Below are positions 50,625 through 60,055 of a DNA stretch of 64,000 nucleotides, piece after piece (the first letter of the stretch is position 1; every line of letters starts with the position of its first letter). A program made the translations under genes and the position numbers. Under the pieces are notes generated by a model, which was not told the DNA's origin, ran no database searches, and worked only from the letters and a program-made list of their open reading frames with translations. The DNA is from an uncultured Caulobacterales bacterium (GTDB lineage: Bacteria; Pseudomonadota; Alphaproteobacteria; Caulobacterales; Maricaulaceae). The stretch spans positions 38,815 to 102,814 of the forward strand of contig CALFVT010000015.1 of NCBI GenBank assembly GCA_937928165.1, given 5' to 3'.

Positions 50625-52160
50625 TTAGGCCGCAAAGCCTGCCGCGAAATTATCGAGGGCAGATTTCAAATGTGTTTCGATCTCATCAGTCAGCTTCTTG
50701 CCTGTAGCAATATCTGACAGTAAATTCGGATGATTACTGTGAAGATCAGCCAAAAATTCTTTTTCAAAACGACCAACGGCAGAGGTTGGAATTCCGTCCA
50801 AATAACCGCGCGTCCCAGCATAGATCACACAGACTTGTTCTTCGACCTGCAAAGGCGAATATTGATCTTGCTTTAAAAGCTCTGTCAGGCGCTCACCGCG
50901 CGCGAGGAGCTTTTGCGTTGAAGCGTCAAGGTCAGAGCCGAACTGGGCAAAGGCCGCCATTTCGCGGTATTGTGCGAGCTCACCTTTAATCGGACCGGCC
51001 ACTTGTTTCATGGCTTTGATCTGGGCCGATGACCCAACCCGCGACACGGACAGACCCACATTTAGCGCCGGGCGAATACCTTGGTAAAATAAATCTGTCT
51101 CAAGGAAGATTTGTCCGTCTGTAATCGAGATCACATTGGTCGGAATAAAGGCCGATACGTCATTACCTTGGGTTTCAATAATTGGCAGCGCCGTTAAAGA
51201 GCCAGAGCCGCTATCTTCATTGAGTTTCGCCGCGCGCTCAAGCAAGCGGGAGTGAAGATAGAACACATCACCCGGATAAGCTTCGCGTCCCGGTGGGCGA
51301 CGAAGAAGAAGTGACATCTGACGGTAAGCCACAGCTTGCTTGGAGAGATCATCATAAATGATCAGGCCGTGCATACCGTTATCACGGAAATATTCACCCA
51401 TAGCGCATCCGGCAAAAGGAGCAAGGAATTGAAGCGGAGCAGGCTCTGACGCGGTCGCAGAAACAATGATAGAATAATCCATCGCGCCGTTTTCTTCGAG
51501 CGTTTTCACGAGCTGCGCCACAGTTGAGCGCTTTTGGCCAATCACAACATAAACGCAGTAAAGCTTGTCATTATCGCGGCCTTCGTCAAAAGCAGCCTTT
51601 TGGTTGAGGATCGCATCCACAGCGACTGCCGTTTTACCGGTCTGGCGGTCACCAATAATCAGTTCGCGCTGACCGCGTCCAATCGGGATCAACGCATCAA
51701 TAGCTTTAATGCCTGTTTGAACAGGCTCATGAACAGATTTACGCGGGATAATTCCCGGCGCTTTCACATCAACACGGCGGCGCTCAGCCACATCTTTAAG
51801 GGGGCCTTTCCCGTCAATCGGCTCACCAAGCGGGTTCACAACCCGGCCCAAAAGACCCATGCCGACAGGCACGTCAACGATTTCGCCGAGGCGCTTGACT
51901 GTATCGCCTTCTTTAATGCCGCGGTCATCACCAAAGATAACCACACCAACATTATCGGTTTCAAGGTTCAGGGCCATGCCTTTAATGCCGCCCGGAAATT
52001 CAACCATCTCACCGGCGCGGACATTATCCAGACCGTAAATACGGGCAATACCATCACCCACAGAGAGCACCTGACCGACGTCAGAGACTTTAGCTTGAGT
52101 CCCAAAATCCTTAATTTGCTTTTTAAGAATCGAGGAGATTTCTGCCGCGCGAATATCCAT
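50625..52160 (-). CDS. atpA: ATP synthase alpha subunit
   Basis: The 511-residue non-catalytic nucleotide-binding subunit starts [19 protein letters not shown]. It has P-loop [38 protein letters not shown] central region (landmark PGREAYPGD) and [14 protein letters not shown]. It sits 31 bases after atpH. Confidence 0.97.
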   Translation of the reverse strand: MDIRAAEISSILKKQIKDFGTQAKVSDVGQVLSVGDGIARIYGLDNVRAGEMVEFPGGIKGMALNLETDNVGVVIFGDDRGIKEGDTVKRLGEIVDVPVGMGLLGRVVNPLGEPIDGKGPLKDVAERRRVDVKAPGIIPRKSVHEPVQTGIKAIDALIPIGRGQRELIIGDRQTGKTAVAVDAILNQKAAFDEGRDNDKLYCVYVVIGQKRSTVAQLVKTLEENGAMDYSIIVSATASEPAPLQFLAPFAGCAMGEYFRDNGMHGLIIYDDLSKQAVAYRQMSLLLRRPPGREAYPGDVFYLHSRLLERAAKLNEDSGSGSLTALPIIETQGNDVSAFIPTNVISITDGQIFLETDLFYQGIRPALNVGLSVSRVGSSAQIKAMKQVAGPIKGELAQYREMAAFAQFGSDLDASTQKLLARGERLTELLKQDQYSPLQVEEQVCVIYAGTRGYLDGIPTSAVGRFEKEFLADLHSNHPNLLSDIATGKKLTDEIETHLKSALDNFAAGFAA

Positions 52161-52191
52161 GATTATTCCTCTTTCGTTTTACCAAAAAGCC

Positions 52192-52749
52192 TTACGCATC
52201 TTTGAGCGCAAGACTTAAATCCTCAAGCTGTGTTTTGAGGGAGCTATCATAAAGTTTAGACCCAAGGCGCACGACGAAACCGCCGAGCAAACTCGGATCC
52301 ACATCCATTTCCAAATCGACCTTGCGGCCTTCTGCTTTTTTAAGATTTGCTTTGAGCGATGTCACCTGAGCCGCCGTGAGTTTCTTGGCGCTCGTCACTT
52401 TGGCAATTTGTGAACCGCGGCGAATAGCCAGCTCAGCCTCAAAGGCTTCAATCATAGACGGAAGCTCTGCAGCGCGGCGATTGTGGGCCACAAGGCCGAT
52501 AAACTGCGTAGCGAGCTTTCCAAGCTTTGCCTTTTTCGCCACCGCCGTCAAGGCGCTGACTTTATCCTCAGTTGTGAAAACAGGACTATCGGCAAGGCGG
52601 CGGAGTTCTTCACTTCCTGCAAACATAGTTTTAACGGATTTAAGGTCTGTCTCTAGCGTCTTTAGCGCAGCCGCACTTGTCGCAAGATCGAGAAGTGCCG
52701 AGGCATAACGTTTAGGGGCTTCGCCCGTTACGAGCTCTGTTTGCGACAT
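52192..52749 (-). CDS. atpH: ATP synthase delta subunit
   Basis: The 185-residue peripheral-stalk (OSCP) subunit has an N-terminal helical domain (APKRYASALLDLA) and C-terminal DVDPSLLGGFVVRLGSKLYD, the family's most conserved stretch. It is first in the F1 operon. F0 genes are absent from the window, as is normal for alphaproteobacteria, where they form a separate operon. The 255-base gap to priA should hold the operon promoter, which I could not pinpoint. Confidence 0.95.
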   Translation of the reverse strand: MSQTELVTGEAPKRYASALLDLATSAAALKTLETDLKSVKTMFAGSEELRRLADSPVFTTEDKVSALTAVAKKAKLGKLATQFIGLVAHNRRAAELPSMIEAFEAELAIRRGSQIAKVTSAKKLTAAQVTSLKANLKKAEGRKVDLEMDVDPSLLGGFVVRLGSKLYDSSLKTQLEDLSLALKDA

Positions 52750-53004
52750 TGACCGTGTCCATTTTTATCCGAATATTGAGGCAAGCCTGCCTGTAAATCC
52801 GTAGAGTGTGCACAAATATAGAGGCACGCCGTTAGAGCCTGCCTCCAAAATCGCGGCGTATTAACACGCATGTTCTATGATTCCAAGCCAAGATTTTAGG
52901 GAAAGTGAGAATATATATAATCCTGCAATTTTATGGGATGTTATGCCCCATAAATCACAATTAAAACACCCTGCCCCTGCAGCCCTACACAGATATTAGC
53001 TGCC

Positions 53005-55161
53005 TTACATAAAGCTTTGCGGGTCAATATCAATTTGGAGTTTATATTTCGTCCGCAGCTTTATACGCCCACGCCATGCAGCCATATAAGCCGATAAATT
53101 CACCCCTAGCCGCGCTTGAATCAGGAGCCGCTGGCGAAACCGTCCCCGCAGCCGCGCAATCGGCGCTTCGGACGGGCCGGAAATTTCAATCCCTTCCGCG
53201 CGCGGCGCGGCGCTGACCACATCTTTAGCAAACGCGGCCACCCCCTTGGGATCTGGGCCAGACATAATAATTGCCGCCAGACGGCCAAAGGGCGGAAGTT
53301 CTAGCAAATCGCGCATAGACCGCTCCGCCTCAATAAAGCGCGCCCGATCCCCAGCAGCCAAAGCTTGTAAGGCTTCATGTTCGGGTTGATGGGTTTGTAT
53401 GAGGGCATGGCCCGGCTTATCCGCGCGGCCTGCGCGGCCCGCCACTTGCACAAGGGTTTGATAGGTTCTCTCGCCGGCGCGGATATCACCCCCCGCAAGG
53501 CTAAGATCACCGTCAACCACGCCGACAAAGGTGAGCTGCGGAAAGTTATGGCCTTTGACCACCATTTGCGTACCGACTAAAATATCAATCTCTCCGCTCG
53601 CCATGCGGGCCATGCGCTCCGCAATTTTTTCGGGGTTCCCGGCTGTATCCGATGAAAACACCTCAATTCGCGCATGGGGGAAATGCTGCCGGGCTTCTTC
53701 GGCCACCCGCTCCACCCCAGGCCCAACGGATGTCAGGCTATCGGGCTCTTTGCAATTTGGGCATTCGCAGGGCATGGGCATAGAAAACCCCGTGTAATGA
53801 CAGCGCGCCCGCCCGCTCGCCCGGTGCTCCACCAGCCAGCTATCCGTATCAGGACTTCGCAGCTTTTCCCCGCAACTACGGCAGATAATCAGCGGCGCAT
53901 AGCCCCGACGGTTGAGGTAAAAAAGCGCTTGCTCCCCTTTATCCAAAACGGACTGCGCCGCCTCGATTAAAGGCTGTGATATATAATGTCCCTTTTCAGG
54001 TGGATGCTCTTTAAGGTCTATCAGTTCAATCGGCGGCAAAGTAATCGCCCCCGGCCGCTCGGGGAGAATAATATGTGCATAGCGGTTTTGCCGCGCATTC
54101 TCGAGGCTTTCGAGGGTCGGCGTGGCCGAGGCCAAAATCACCGCATGGCCGAAAATCTTCCCCCGCAGCACCGCCATGTCCCGGGCATTATATATGACGC
54201 CCTCTTCTTGTTTATAGGAACCGTCATGTTCTTCGTCGATAATCAGGGCTTTTAAATTCGGATAGGGCAAATAAAGCGCAGAGCGCGCACCGATAATCAA
54301 CTTGGCCCGCCCCTGCGCCACTTCGCGCCATGTCCGCCGCCGCGCCGCCTCCCCAAGCGCCGAGTGCCACGGAGCAGGTTCCACGCCAAAGCGGGCTTTA
54401 AAGCGGCGAAGACTAGCTTGGGTGAGGGCAATTTCCGGCACGAGGACTAAAACCTGCCCCCCCAAACGCAGCGCTTCAGCAACGGCTTCGAAATAAACTT
54501 CGGTTTTCCCCGAGCCTGTTACCCCGTCGAGTAAGCTCACCGCAAAGCCGCCCCTGCGCACTTGGCCCGCAAGCTCTTCACCTGCTTGTTTTTGGCCCTC
54601 CGTTAGGGTCAAGCCGCCAAAATCAGGATCAGGCACATCAAAAGGCGGATCAACAGGACCTTGACTAGCGCTCAGCCCTCCCGCCCGCTCAAAGCCTTTC
54701 ACCACCGCCGCAGATACACCCGCCCGTTTCGCGATTTCACTGGCCCGGGCCGGAAACGGCCCACCTGCCTCAAGTAAGATTTGCCGCGCCGGAGTCAGTT
54801 TCACGCCGTCTTGGCCGGACGGGCGATAAAGCGTAACCTGCGCAGACGGCTCTAGCGCCTTATAAGAGCGAACCACCATACGCAGCACGAGGCCCGGGGA
54901 AACGCAATTATAGGCCGCCGTCCAATTCACGAACTCAATCATTTTCTCCGGCAGGGGACGCACGGCCTTGACTTCGGCAATCTCTTTAAGGACGCGCTCA
55001 CTTGGGTCCGCCGCCCCCCAAACCACACCAAGCTTCATTTGTTTCCCGATTGGGGCGAATACAAACTGACCCGGCTCAACATCCATCCCCGGCGGCAGGG
55101 CATAGTCAAACGGTTCCGGCACATTAACGGGGAATAAGATTTGGACGTTTCGCGATTCCAT
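53005..55161 (-). CDS. priA: Replication restart helicase PriA
   Basis: The 718-residue helicase reloads the replisome at stalled forks. It has an N-terminal DNA-binding domain, P-loop GVTGSGKTEVYFEA, DEEHDGSYKQEEG, and RAGRADKPG helicase motif VI. Of the eight zinc-binding Cys of classical PriA, some are replaced (CRSC kept, then SPDT, CHYT, CPNC kept), so one zinc site seems lost. I recall this form in other alphaproteobacteria. Adjacent to the divergent transaldolase gene, as usual in the class. Confidence 0.95.
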   Translation of the reverse strand: MESRNVQILFPVNVPEPFDYALPPGMDVEPGQFVFAPIGKQMKLGVVWGAADPSERVLKEIAEVKAVRPLPEKMIEFVNWTAAYNCVSPGLVLRMVVRSYKALEPSAQVTLYRPSGQDGVKLTPARQILLEAGGPFPARASEIAKRAGVSAAVVKGFERAGGLSASQGPVDPPFDVPDPDFGGLTLTEGQKQAGEELAGQVRRGGFAVSLLDGVTGSGKTEVYFEAVAEALRLGGQVLVLVPEIALTQASLRRFKARFGVEPAPWHSALGEAARRRTWREVAQGRAKLIIGARSALYLPYPNLKALIIDEEHDGSYKQEEGVIYNARDMAVLRGKIFGHAVILASATPTLESLENARQNRYAHIILPERPGAITLPPIELIDLKEHPPEKGHYISQPLIEAAQSVLDKGEQALFYLNRRGYAPLIICRSCGEKLRSPDTDSWLVEHRASGRARCHYTGFSMPMPCECPNCKEPDSLTSVGPGVERVAEEARQHFPHARIEVFSSDTAGNPEKIAERMARMASGEIDILVGTQMVVKGHNFPQLTFVGVVDGDLSLAGGDIRAGERTYQTLVQVAGRAGRADKPGHALIQTHQPEHEALQALAAGDRARFIEAERSMRDLLELPPFGRLAAIIMSGPDPKGVAAFAKDVVSAAPRAEGIEISGPSEAPIARLRGRFRQRLLIQARLGVNLSAYMAAWRGRIKLRTKYKLQIDIDPQSFM

Positions 55162-55214
55162 AAGCTGTGTTAACAGATGCGCAAACGACTCGCTTGACCT
55201 TTTTGGAGAGACTT

Positions 55215-55868
55215 ATGAAATTTTTTGTCGATAGTGCGGACATAGACGCCATTACCGAATTACATGATATTGGCCTGTGTGATGGGGTGACAACCAATCC
55301 GTCAATTATCGCAAAATCAGGCCGTGATTTTAAAGAAGTCATCAAAGAGATCTGCGCCATTACGCCGGGCCATGTTAGCGCCGAAGTGGTGGCTATGGAC
55401 GCCGCCAAAATGGTCGAAGAAGGTCGCCATCTTCGCAAAATCGCCGATAATGTTTGCGTCAAACTTCCGCTCACAAAAGACGGCCTTAAAGCCTGTTCTA
55501 TTTTGTCCCGCGAAGGCGTTCCGACCAATGTGACATTATGCTTTAGTGCCAATCAAGCGTTGCTCGCGGCGAAATGCGGGGCGACCTATATCTCGCCTTT
55601 CATTGGCCGCCTTGATGATTTGGCGCTTGATGGGATGGAACTCATTCAGGACATTCGCACTATTTATGACAATTACGGCTTTGAGACAGAAATCCTCGCC
55701 GCCTCTATTCGCAATATTAATCACGCCAAGGATTGCGCTCTTGTCGGCGCGGACGTAATGACCGCCCCGCCAAAGGTTATTTTCCAAATGGCAGGTCATG
55801 CTCTCACGGATAAAGGCCTCTCTGCCTTTATGAAAGACTGGGAATCAACCGGCCAAAGCGTAATTTAA
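55215..55868 (+). CDS. fsa: Small transaldolase / fructose-6-phosphate aldolase-like protein
   Basis: The 217-residue protein has [26 protein letters not shown], the Schiff-base Lys in [12 protein letters not shown], and the C-terminal [10 protein letters not shown]. This short subfamily covers true transaldolases (TalC-type) and fructose-6-phosphate aldolases, which sequence alone does not separate. The start at 55215 follows GGAGAG. It is divergent from priA. Confidence 0.9.
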   Translation: MKFFVDSADIDAITELHDIGLCDGVTTNPSIIAKSGRDFKEVIKEICAITPGHVSAEVVAMDAAKMVEEGRHLRKIADNVCVKLPLTKDGLKACSILSREGVPTNVTLCFSANQALLAAKCGATYISPFIGRLDDLALDGMELIQDIRTIYDNYGFETEILAASIRNINHAKDCALVGADVMTAPPKVIFQMAGHALTDKGLSAFMKDWESTGQSVI

Positions 55869-55903
55869 GAAAAAGAATTAACTAACTGATTTTAATAATG
55901 AAT

Positions 55904-55925
55904 AAGGCGCTCCTTGAAGCGCCTT
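55904..55925. terminator. Possible bidirectional terminator between fsa and PepSY gene
   Basis: A 7-bp stem AAGGCGC/GCGCCTT has an eight-base loop, with only short A/T runs on each side. It sits exactly between convergent genes. Confidence 0.5.
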
Positions 55926-55929
55926 TAAT

Positions 55930-56649
55930 TCAAGATATTACGGCCTTATTTCTTTTAGGGCGCATAAATACCCGGTGCGCCACAAGCCCAATACCCGATA
56001 GGGCAAATAGCGCCGCCGCACCGGAAAATAGCCTTAACCACCATGAATTAAAATTCTCGCGCTCTTTGTAATCCATAATATGAAGCATCCACATAAAGTC
56101 GAAAACCCGCCAAATGCGTGTCCGCACGGCTTTTAGCTCCGCCGTCTTTGCATCAATATAAATCCGCGTTTTATCTTTATCATCATAGATCACTTGCCAG
56201 ACAGGCACCGACCCGCGATATTCACGCGGTGCGGTTTCAAGGCGCTGCAGTGTTTTTAATACGCCGCGTCCTTGGTATAAAACCCCGGCCACATTTTTAA
56301 TATCTTCCGCCCCAAGTTCCGACCAAGCTTTACCATTGAGCGCATCAATAATTTGCTCGCCGTTATCGCCCGATAACACATAGGCTGGATGCCCCGCCGC
56401 AGAGATTAATTTCGCCCCATTGAGATTGCCGTCATATAGCGGCATGGCAAGCTCAAGGGGGATAAGGTTATCCGTTTGCAAAACCGCTTCGGGCACTTGC
56501 GCCAAATGGCGACCCCGCACTTCATTGATTGGAAATAGGCTCATGATGAATCCCGATATAAACCAAAGAAATATCTGAATCCCCAAAATGAGTCCCGCCC
56601 ATTTATGAAGCCGTGTTAAATTCCGAAAAAAGCTACGCCGAGATGTCAT
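55930..56649 (-). CDS. PepSY-domain membrane protein
   Basis: From the ATG at 56649 (MTSRRSFFRNLTRLHKWAGL) the product has 239 residues. A membrane helix near the N terminus (WAGLILGIQIFLWFISGFIMSL, landmark GLILGIQIFLWF) is followed by PepSY-like periplasmic regions and a second helix near the C terminus (about 205-228). Relatives resemble the sulfite/iron reductase-like PepSY_TM proteins. The role is unknown. An in-frame extension to 56715 is unlikely to be translated. Confidence 0.78.
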   Translation of the reverse strand: MTSRRSFFRNLTRLHKWAGLILGIQIFLWFISGFIMSLFPINEVRGRHLAQVPEAVLQTDNLIPLELAMPLYDGNLNGAKLISAAGHPAYVLSGDNGEQIIDALNGKAWSELGAEDIKNVAGVLYQGRGVLKTLQRLETAPREYRGSVPVWQVIYDDKDKTRIYIDAKTAELKAVRTRIWRVFDFMWMLHIMDYKERENFNSWWLRLFSGAAALFALSGIGLVAHRVFMRPKRNKAVIS

Positions 56650-56763
56650 AATTTCGCTTAGCTGAGGTGCCCTCCAAAGTCGACACGAAAAGCCCTCTTG
56701 CGCGGCGCAGGGCAATCACAATAATGAGATTAACAGATAAAATAATTATGTCATCATAATCAC

Positions 56764-57768
56764 TCAGCTTGTTTTTGGCCGCCTAGAGACAAAGCTATAA
56801 AGGGCAATTCCGCCAATGGTGAGCGCTGTGCCGATGGCGTCAAATAGACCAAAGGGCTCCCCGAGTAGAGCGATGGCAAAACCAATCGTCGCAATCGGGC
56901 TGAGCATACCGAGTACGGCGACGCGCTGCGGGCCGATGCGGCCCAAGGCGATATTGACCAAAAATGTCGGAAACACGGTTCCAACCACGCCGAGTAAGAG
57001 CCCTAAAATATAGATCTTCGCGCTATATTGGCTAATCGCGTCCAATGTCTGCGCGCCGTTGACGGTTATATAATGCAGCCATATGCCCGTGGTCGCCCCA
57101 AGCATGCCGTAGCAGGTAAAATATAGGCTGCCTATTTTATCAATCGTGTCTTTCGCTAGGAGTTGAAACACCGCAAAAAGCACCGCCGTTCCCAGTACAA
57201 GCATTGACCCAAGCGCCACATTCTCTCCTTGGGTGATATCACCGCCCCAAAAAATAACGCCAATTCCGCTATAGGCGAGCACGATACACAACCCGGCTTT
57301 CAGGCTCACAGGTTTACCAAAAAACAGCGCCCCAATCAGGAACACAAAGGCGGGATATGTAAACAGCAAAAGCCGCTCGAGCTGCGCGGTGATATATTGC
57401 AGCCCCATGAAATCAAGTAATGAGCAGATATAATAGCCAAGCATGCCCAGAAAAAAGGCCCGCATGACTGACCGCCTCGCCGGGCCGCGCTGGGCCGCTT
57501 TTTTATCGCGGCGAATAAGCCATATGAGGCCGAAGATATAGGCGGGACTGGCGAATAAAACCCGCAGGGCCAAAAGCGTTATCGGGTCAGGCGCTAGCCC
57601 TTCCGCCGCATAGCCGAGTTTGATAAAAATCGCTTTACTTGAAAATAAAATAGAGCCAATAATGCCGCAGACAAAACCCCAAAACACCCAGTTTTTCGAT
57701 CCCGTCTGTGCTACTTGCCCGTCGAAAAGGGACGGCGCGGTCATCATGGTACGAATATTAAACGCCAT
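56764..57768 (-). CDS. EamA/DMT-family transporter
   Basis: The 334-residue protein has about ten membrane helices in two EamA repeats (for example GIIGSILFSSKAIFIKLGYA and NIALGRIGPQRVAVLGMLSPI). Such proteins export amino acids, nucleosides or other metabolites. The substrate is not predictable. Its start abuts the tadA stop by one base, so the two are co-transcribed. Confidence 0.87.
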   Translation of the reverse strand: MAFNIRTMMTAPSLFDGQVAQTGSKNWVFWGFVCGIIGSILFSSKAIFIKLGYAAEGLAPDPITLLALRVLFASPAYIFGLIWLIRRDKKAAQRGPARRSVMRAFFLGMLGYYICSLLDFMGLQYITAQLERLLLFTYPAFVFLIGALFFGKPVSLKAGLCIVLAYSGIGVIFWGGDITQGENVALGSMLVLGTAVLFAVFQLLAKDTIDKIGSLYFTCYGMLGATTGIWLHYITVNGAQTLDAISQYSAKIYILGLLLGVVGTVFPTFLVNIALGRIGPQRVAVLGMLSPIATIGFAIALLGEPFGLFDAIGTALTIGGIALYSFVSRRPKTS

Positions 57769-58239
57769 TTAAATACTCTTTTTGGGTTTACGGCGGGCCT
57801 TGAAAAAGTCTTTTAAAATCTGTCCGCACTCACCTTCTAAAACGCCGCCCAAAACTTGCGGTGTGTGGTGACAACTTGGCTGGCGGAAAAACTGCACCCC
57901 ATTATCAACGGCTCCGCCTTTGACGTCCCCTGCCCCGTAAACCACCCGGTCAATACGGGCATTGGCAATAGCAGCGGCGCACATGGCGCAGGGCTCGAGG
58001 GTGACATAAAGGGTTAATCCGCGCAATCGGTAATTCCCGCGCTTATAGGCGGCATCACGAATGGCGAGAATTTCCGCATGGGCCGTGGGATCGCAAATCC
58101 CGATTGGCGCATTGCCTGTGCGGGAAATAATCGCTCCAGTGGCGGAATCCACCAAAATAGCGCCCACAGGCACCTCTTTGCGTGAACTTGCTGCTTGCGC
58201 CTCGGCCAAAGCTTCGCGCATATAGGCGTCATCTTTCAT
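57769..58239 (-). CDS. tadA: tRNA-specific adenosine deaminase TadA
   Basis: The 156-residue zinc enzyme makes inosine at the wobble position of tRNA-Arg(ACG). Zinc ligands and catalytic Glu are HAE (His54, Glu56) and PCAMC (Cys84, Cys87). It is divergent from the pseudouridine synthase gene with 56 bases between starts. Confidence 0.93.
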   Translation of the reverse strand: MKDDAYMREALAEAQAASSRKEVPVGAILVDSATGAIISRTGNAPIGICDPTAHAEILAIRDAAYKRGNYRLRGLTLYVTLEPCAMCAAAIANARIDRVVYGAGDVKGGAVDNGVQFFRQPSCHHTPQVLGGVLEGECGQILKDFFKARRKPKKSI

Positions 58240-58295
58240 GCCGTCTTGTCGGGCGATTAATCGCCAAGGTCAAGCCGTCACCCATCAGAGGCCCT

Positions 58296-59471
58296 ATGCA
58301 AAAACGCAATGATCGTCACACACCGCCCAAGCCGGACGCGGCAACGCCGCAAAGCGAGCGCATCGCCAAGGCGCTCGCCCGCGCAGGTATCGCCTCGCGG
58401 CGGGACGCAGAGAAACTCATCGAAGCGGGGCGTATTTCAGTTAACGGCAAACAGCTCGATACCCCTGCCTTTAAAGTTACGGCCAAAGATAAGATCGAAT
58501 TTGATGGGCGGCTTATAAACCGTAAAGAGCCCACGCGGTTATGGCGCTATCATAAACCCTCTGGGCTTTTAACATCCCATAAAGACCCACAAGGACGGCC
58601 CACCGTATTTGAAAACCTGCCCAAAGATATGCCCCGCGTGATTTCTATCGGGCGGCTCGATATGACCTCCGAAGGGCTTTTGCTGTTAACCAATGACGGA
58701 GAGCTCGCCCGTATGCTAGAGCTGCCGTCAACCGCTTGGGCACGGCGATACCGGGCGCGCGCCTATGGCCATATCACCCAAGACCGCCTCGACACCCTTA
58801 AAAAAGGCATAGAGATTGACGGCATTCCCACTGGCCCCATAGAGGCGACAATCGACCGCCAACAAGGGGATAATGCTTGGATTAATGTGACCTTGCGGGA
58901 GGGTAAAAACCGCGAAGTCCGCCGCGCATTGGATACGCTCGGCCTGCGGGTGAACCGCCTTATCCGCGTCTCCTACGGCCCGTTCCAGCTAGCTACGCTG
59001 CCAAGCGGCGAAATTGAAGAGGTCAAGAACCGCATCCTACGCGATCAGGTCGGGCATCTTATGGAGATTGAGAAAACCCGCGCGGGCGGCACGCTCACGG
59101 GCACATCTACGCGCGGCACCCCCAAAGACCGCACGGCCAAAGCTTCGGCCCCGTCAAAACCCATGCCTCAGGGCAAAGGCCGCAATGCTAAGCCCAAATC
59201 ACGCCCTCAAAGCAAAACGCCTTATAAAGGGCAAAACGCGACATCAACGGGCCGAGATGTGTCCGCGAAAGACGCCAAAAAAATTATCGCAGAGCGAAGC
59301 CAGAAATCCGCTGACCGTCAGAGCCGAAAAATAGCCAAGGCCAATGCCGACCCAACCCGCAAGCCATCAAATCGCCGCCCAAGCAAAGCCTTTAACGGCA
59401 GTCGCTCTAAACCTGCACCTCATGGAAATAGGACGCGCGGAAATGGAAATTCTGGGCGCGGGAGGCGGTAA
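58296..59471 (+). CDS. RluB/RsuA-family pseudouridine synthase with long basic tail
   Basis: The start at 58296 follows AGAGG and gives 391 residues; a longer reading would overlap tadA. An S4 domain (about 20-70, RIAKALARAGIASRRDAE) is followed by the synthase domain with catalytic Asp in GRLDMTSEGLLLLTNDG. About 125 C-terminal residues are disordered and rich in Lys, Arg, Ser and Pro, likely for rRNA contact. It probably modifies 23S rRNA (RluB type). Its stop overlaps the rsmD start (TAATG). Confidence 0.92.
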   Translation: MQKRNDRHTPPKPDAATPQSERIAKALARAGIASRRDAEKLIEAGRISVNGKQLDTPAFKVTAKDKIEFDGRLINRKEPTRLWRYHKPSGLLTSHKDPQGRPTVFENLPKDMPRVISIGRLDMTSEGLLLLTNDGELARMLELPSTAWARRYRARAYGHITQDRLDTLKKGIEIDGIPTGPIEATIDRQQGDNAWINVTLREGKNREVRRALDTLGLRVNRLIRVSYGPFQLATLPSGEIEEVKNRILRDQVGHLMEIEKTRAGGTLTGTSTRGTPKDRTAKASAPSKPMPQGKGRNAKPKSRPQSKTPYKGQNATSTGRDVSAKDAKKIIAERSQKSADRQSRKIAKANADPTRKPSNRRPSKAFNGSRSKPAPHGNRTRGNGNSGRGRR

Positions 59472-60031
59472 TGCGGATTGTCACGGGCCGCTTACGGGGG
59501 CGCAATATTATCACGCCTAAGGGGCGTAATACGCGGCCGACATCCGACCAAACCCGCGAGTCTATTTTTAACATCCTTGGTCATGCGGAGTGGGCGCCGC
59601 CGCTAGAAGGCGCGATTACTGCCGATATTTTTGCAGGCTCCGGCGCGCTCGGGCTTGAAGCCATTTCGCGCGGGGCGGAATTTTGCCTCTTTGTCGAGAC
59701 AGAGCCCAATGCCCGCGCCGCCATTCGAGGCAATATTGAAAAAATGGGGCTATTTGGCTGTACCCGCCTGCACCGCCATGACGCGACAAAGCTGAAAATC
59801 GCGCCGGGAAACTTGCGCGGGGCGTTCACCCATATCTTCATGGACCCGCCGTATAATAAAGGCCTTTGGAAACCCGTGTTAGAGCGGCTGAAACATTACA
59901 GCCTCATCTCAGAAACCGGGGTGATTATCCTCGAAGAAAGCAAAGACGCAGAGATTGATATTAAAGGCTATGACGTACTCGCCGACAAGCTCTGGGGCGC
60001 AAGCCGCGTGCTGTTTTTAAGGGTGTGTTAA
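59471..60031 (+). CDS. rsmD: 16S rRNA (guanine966-N2)-methyltransferase
   Basis: The 186-residue enzyme has an N-terminal RIVTGRLRGRNIITPKG, SAM-binding FAGSGALGLEAISRGA and catalytic motif DPPYNKG. It is translationally coupled to the preceding pseudouridine synthase gene and convergent with mutL. Confidence 0.94.
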   Translation: MRIVTGRLRGRNIITPKGRNTRPTSDQTRESIFNILGHAEWAPPLEGAITADIFAGSGALGLEAISRGAEFCLFVETEPNARAAIRGNIEKMGLFGCTRLHRHDATKLKIAPGNLRGAFTHIFMDPPYNKGLWKPVLERLKHYSLISETGVIILEESKDAEIDIKGYDVLADKLWGASRVLFLRVC

Positions 60032-60055
60032 ACGCGCGGTCACAAACGAAGGTTT

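Noticed and set aside
53750..53890. Loss of zinc-binding cysteines in PriA as a novel mutation.
   Set aside because: The same CHxTG/APDT-like form is, as far as I recall, common in alphaproteobacteria, so it is a lineage trait.
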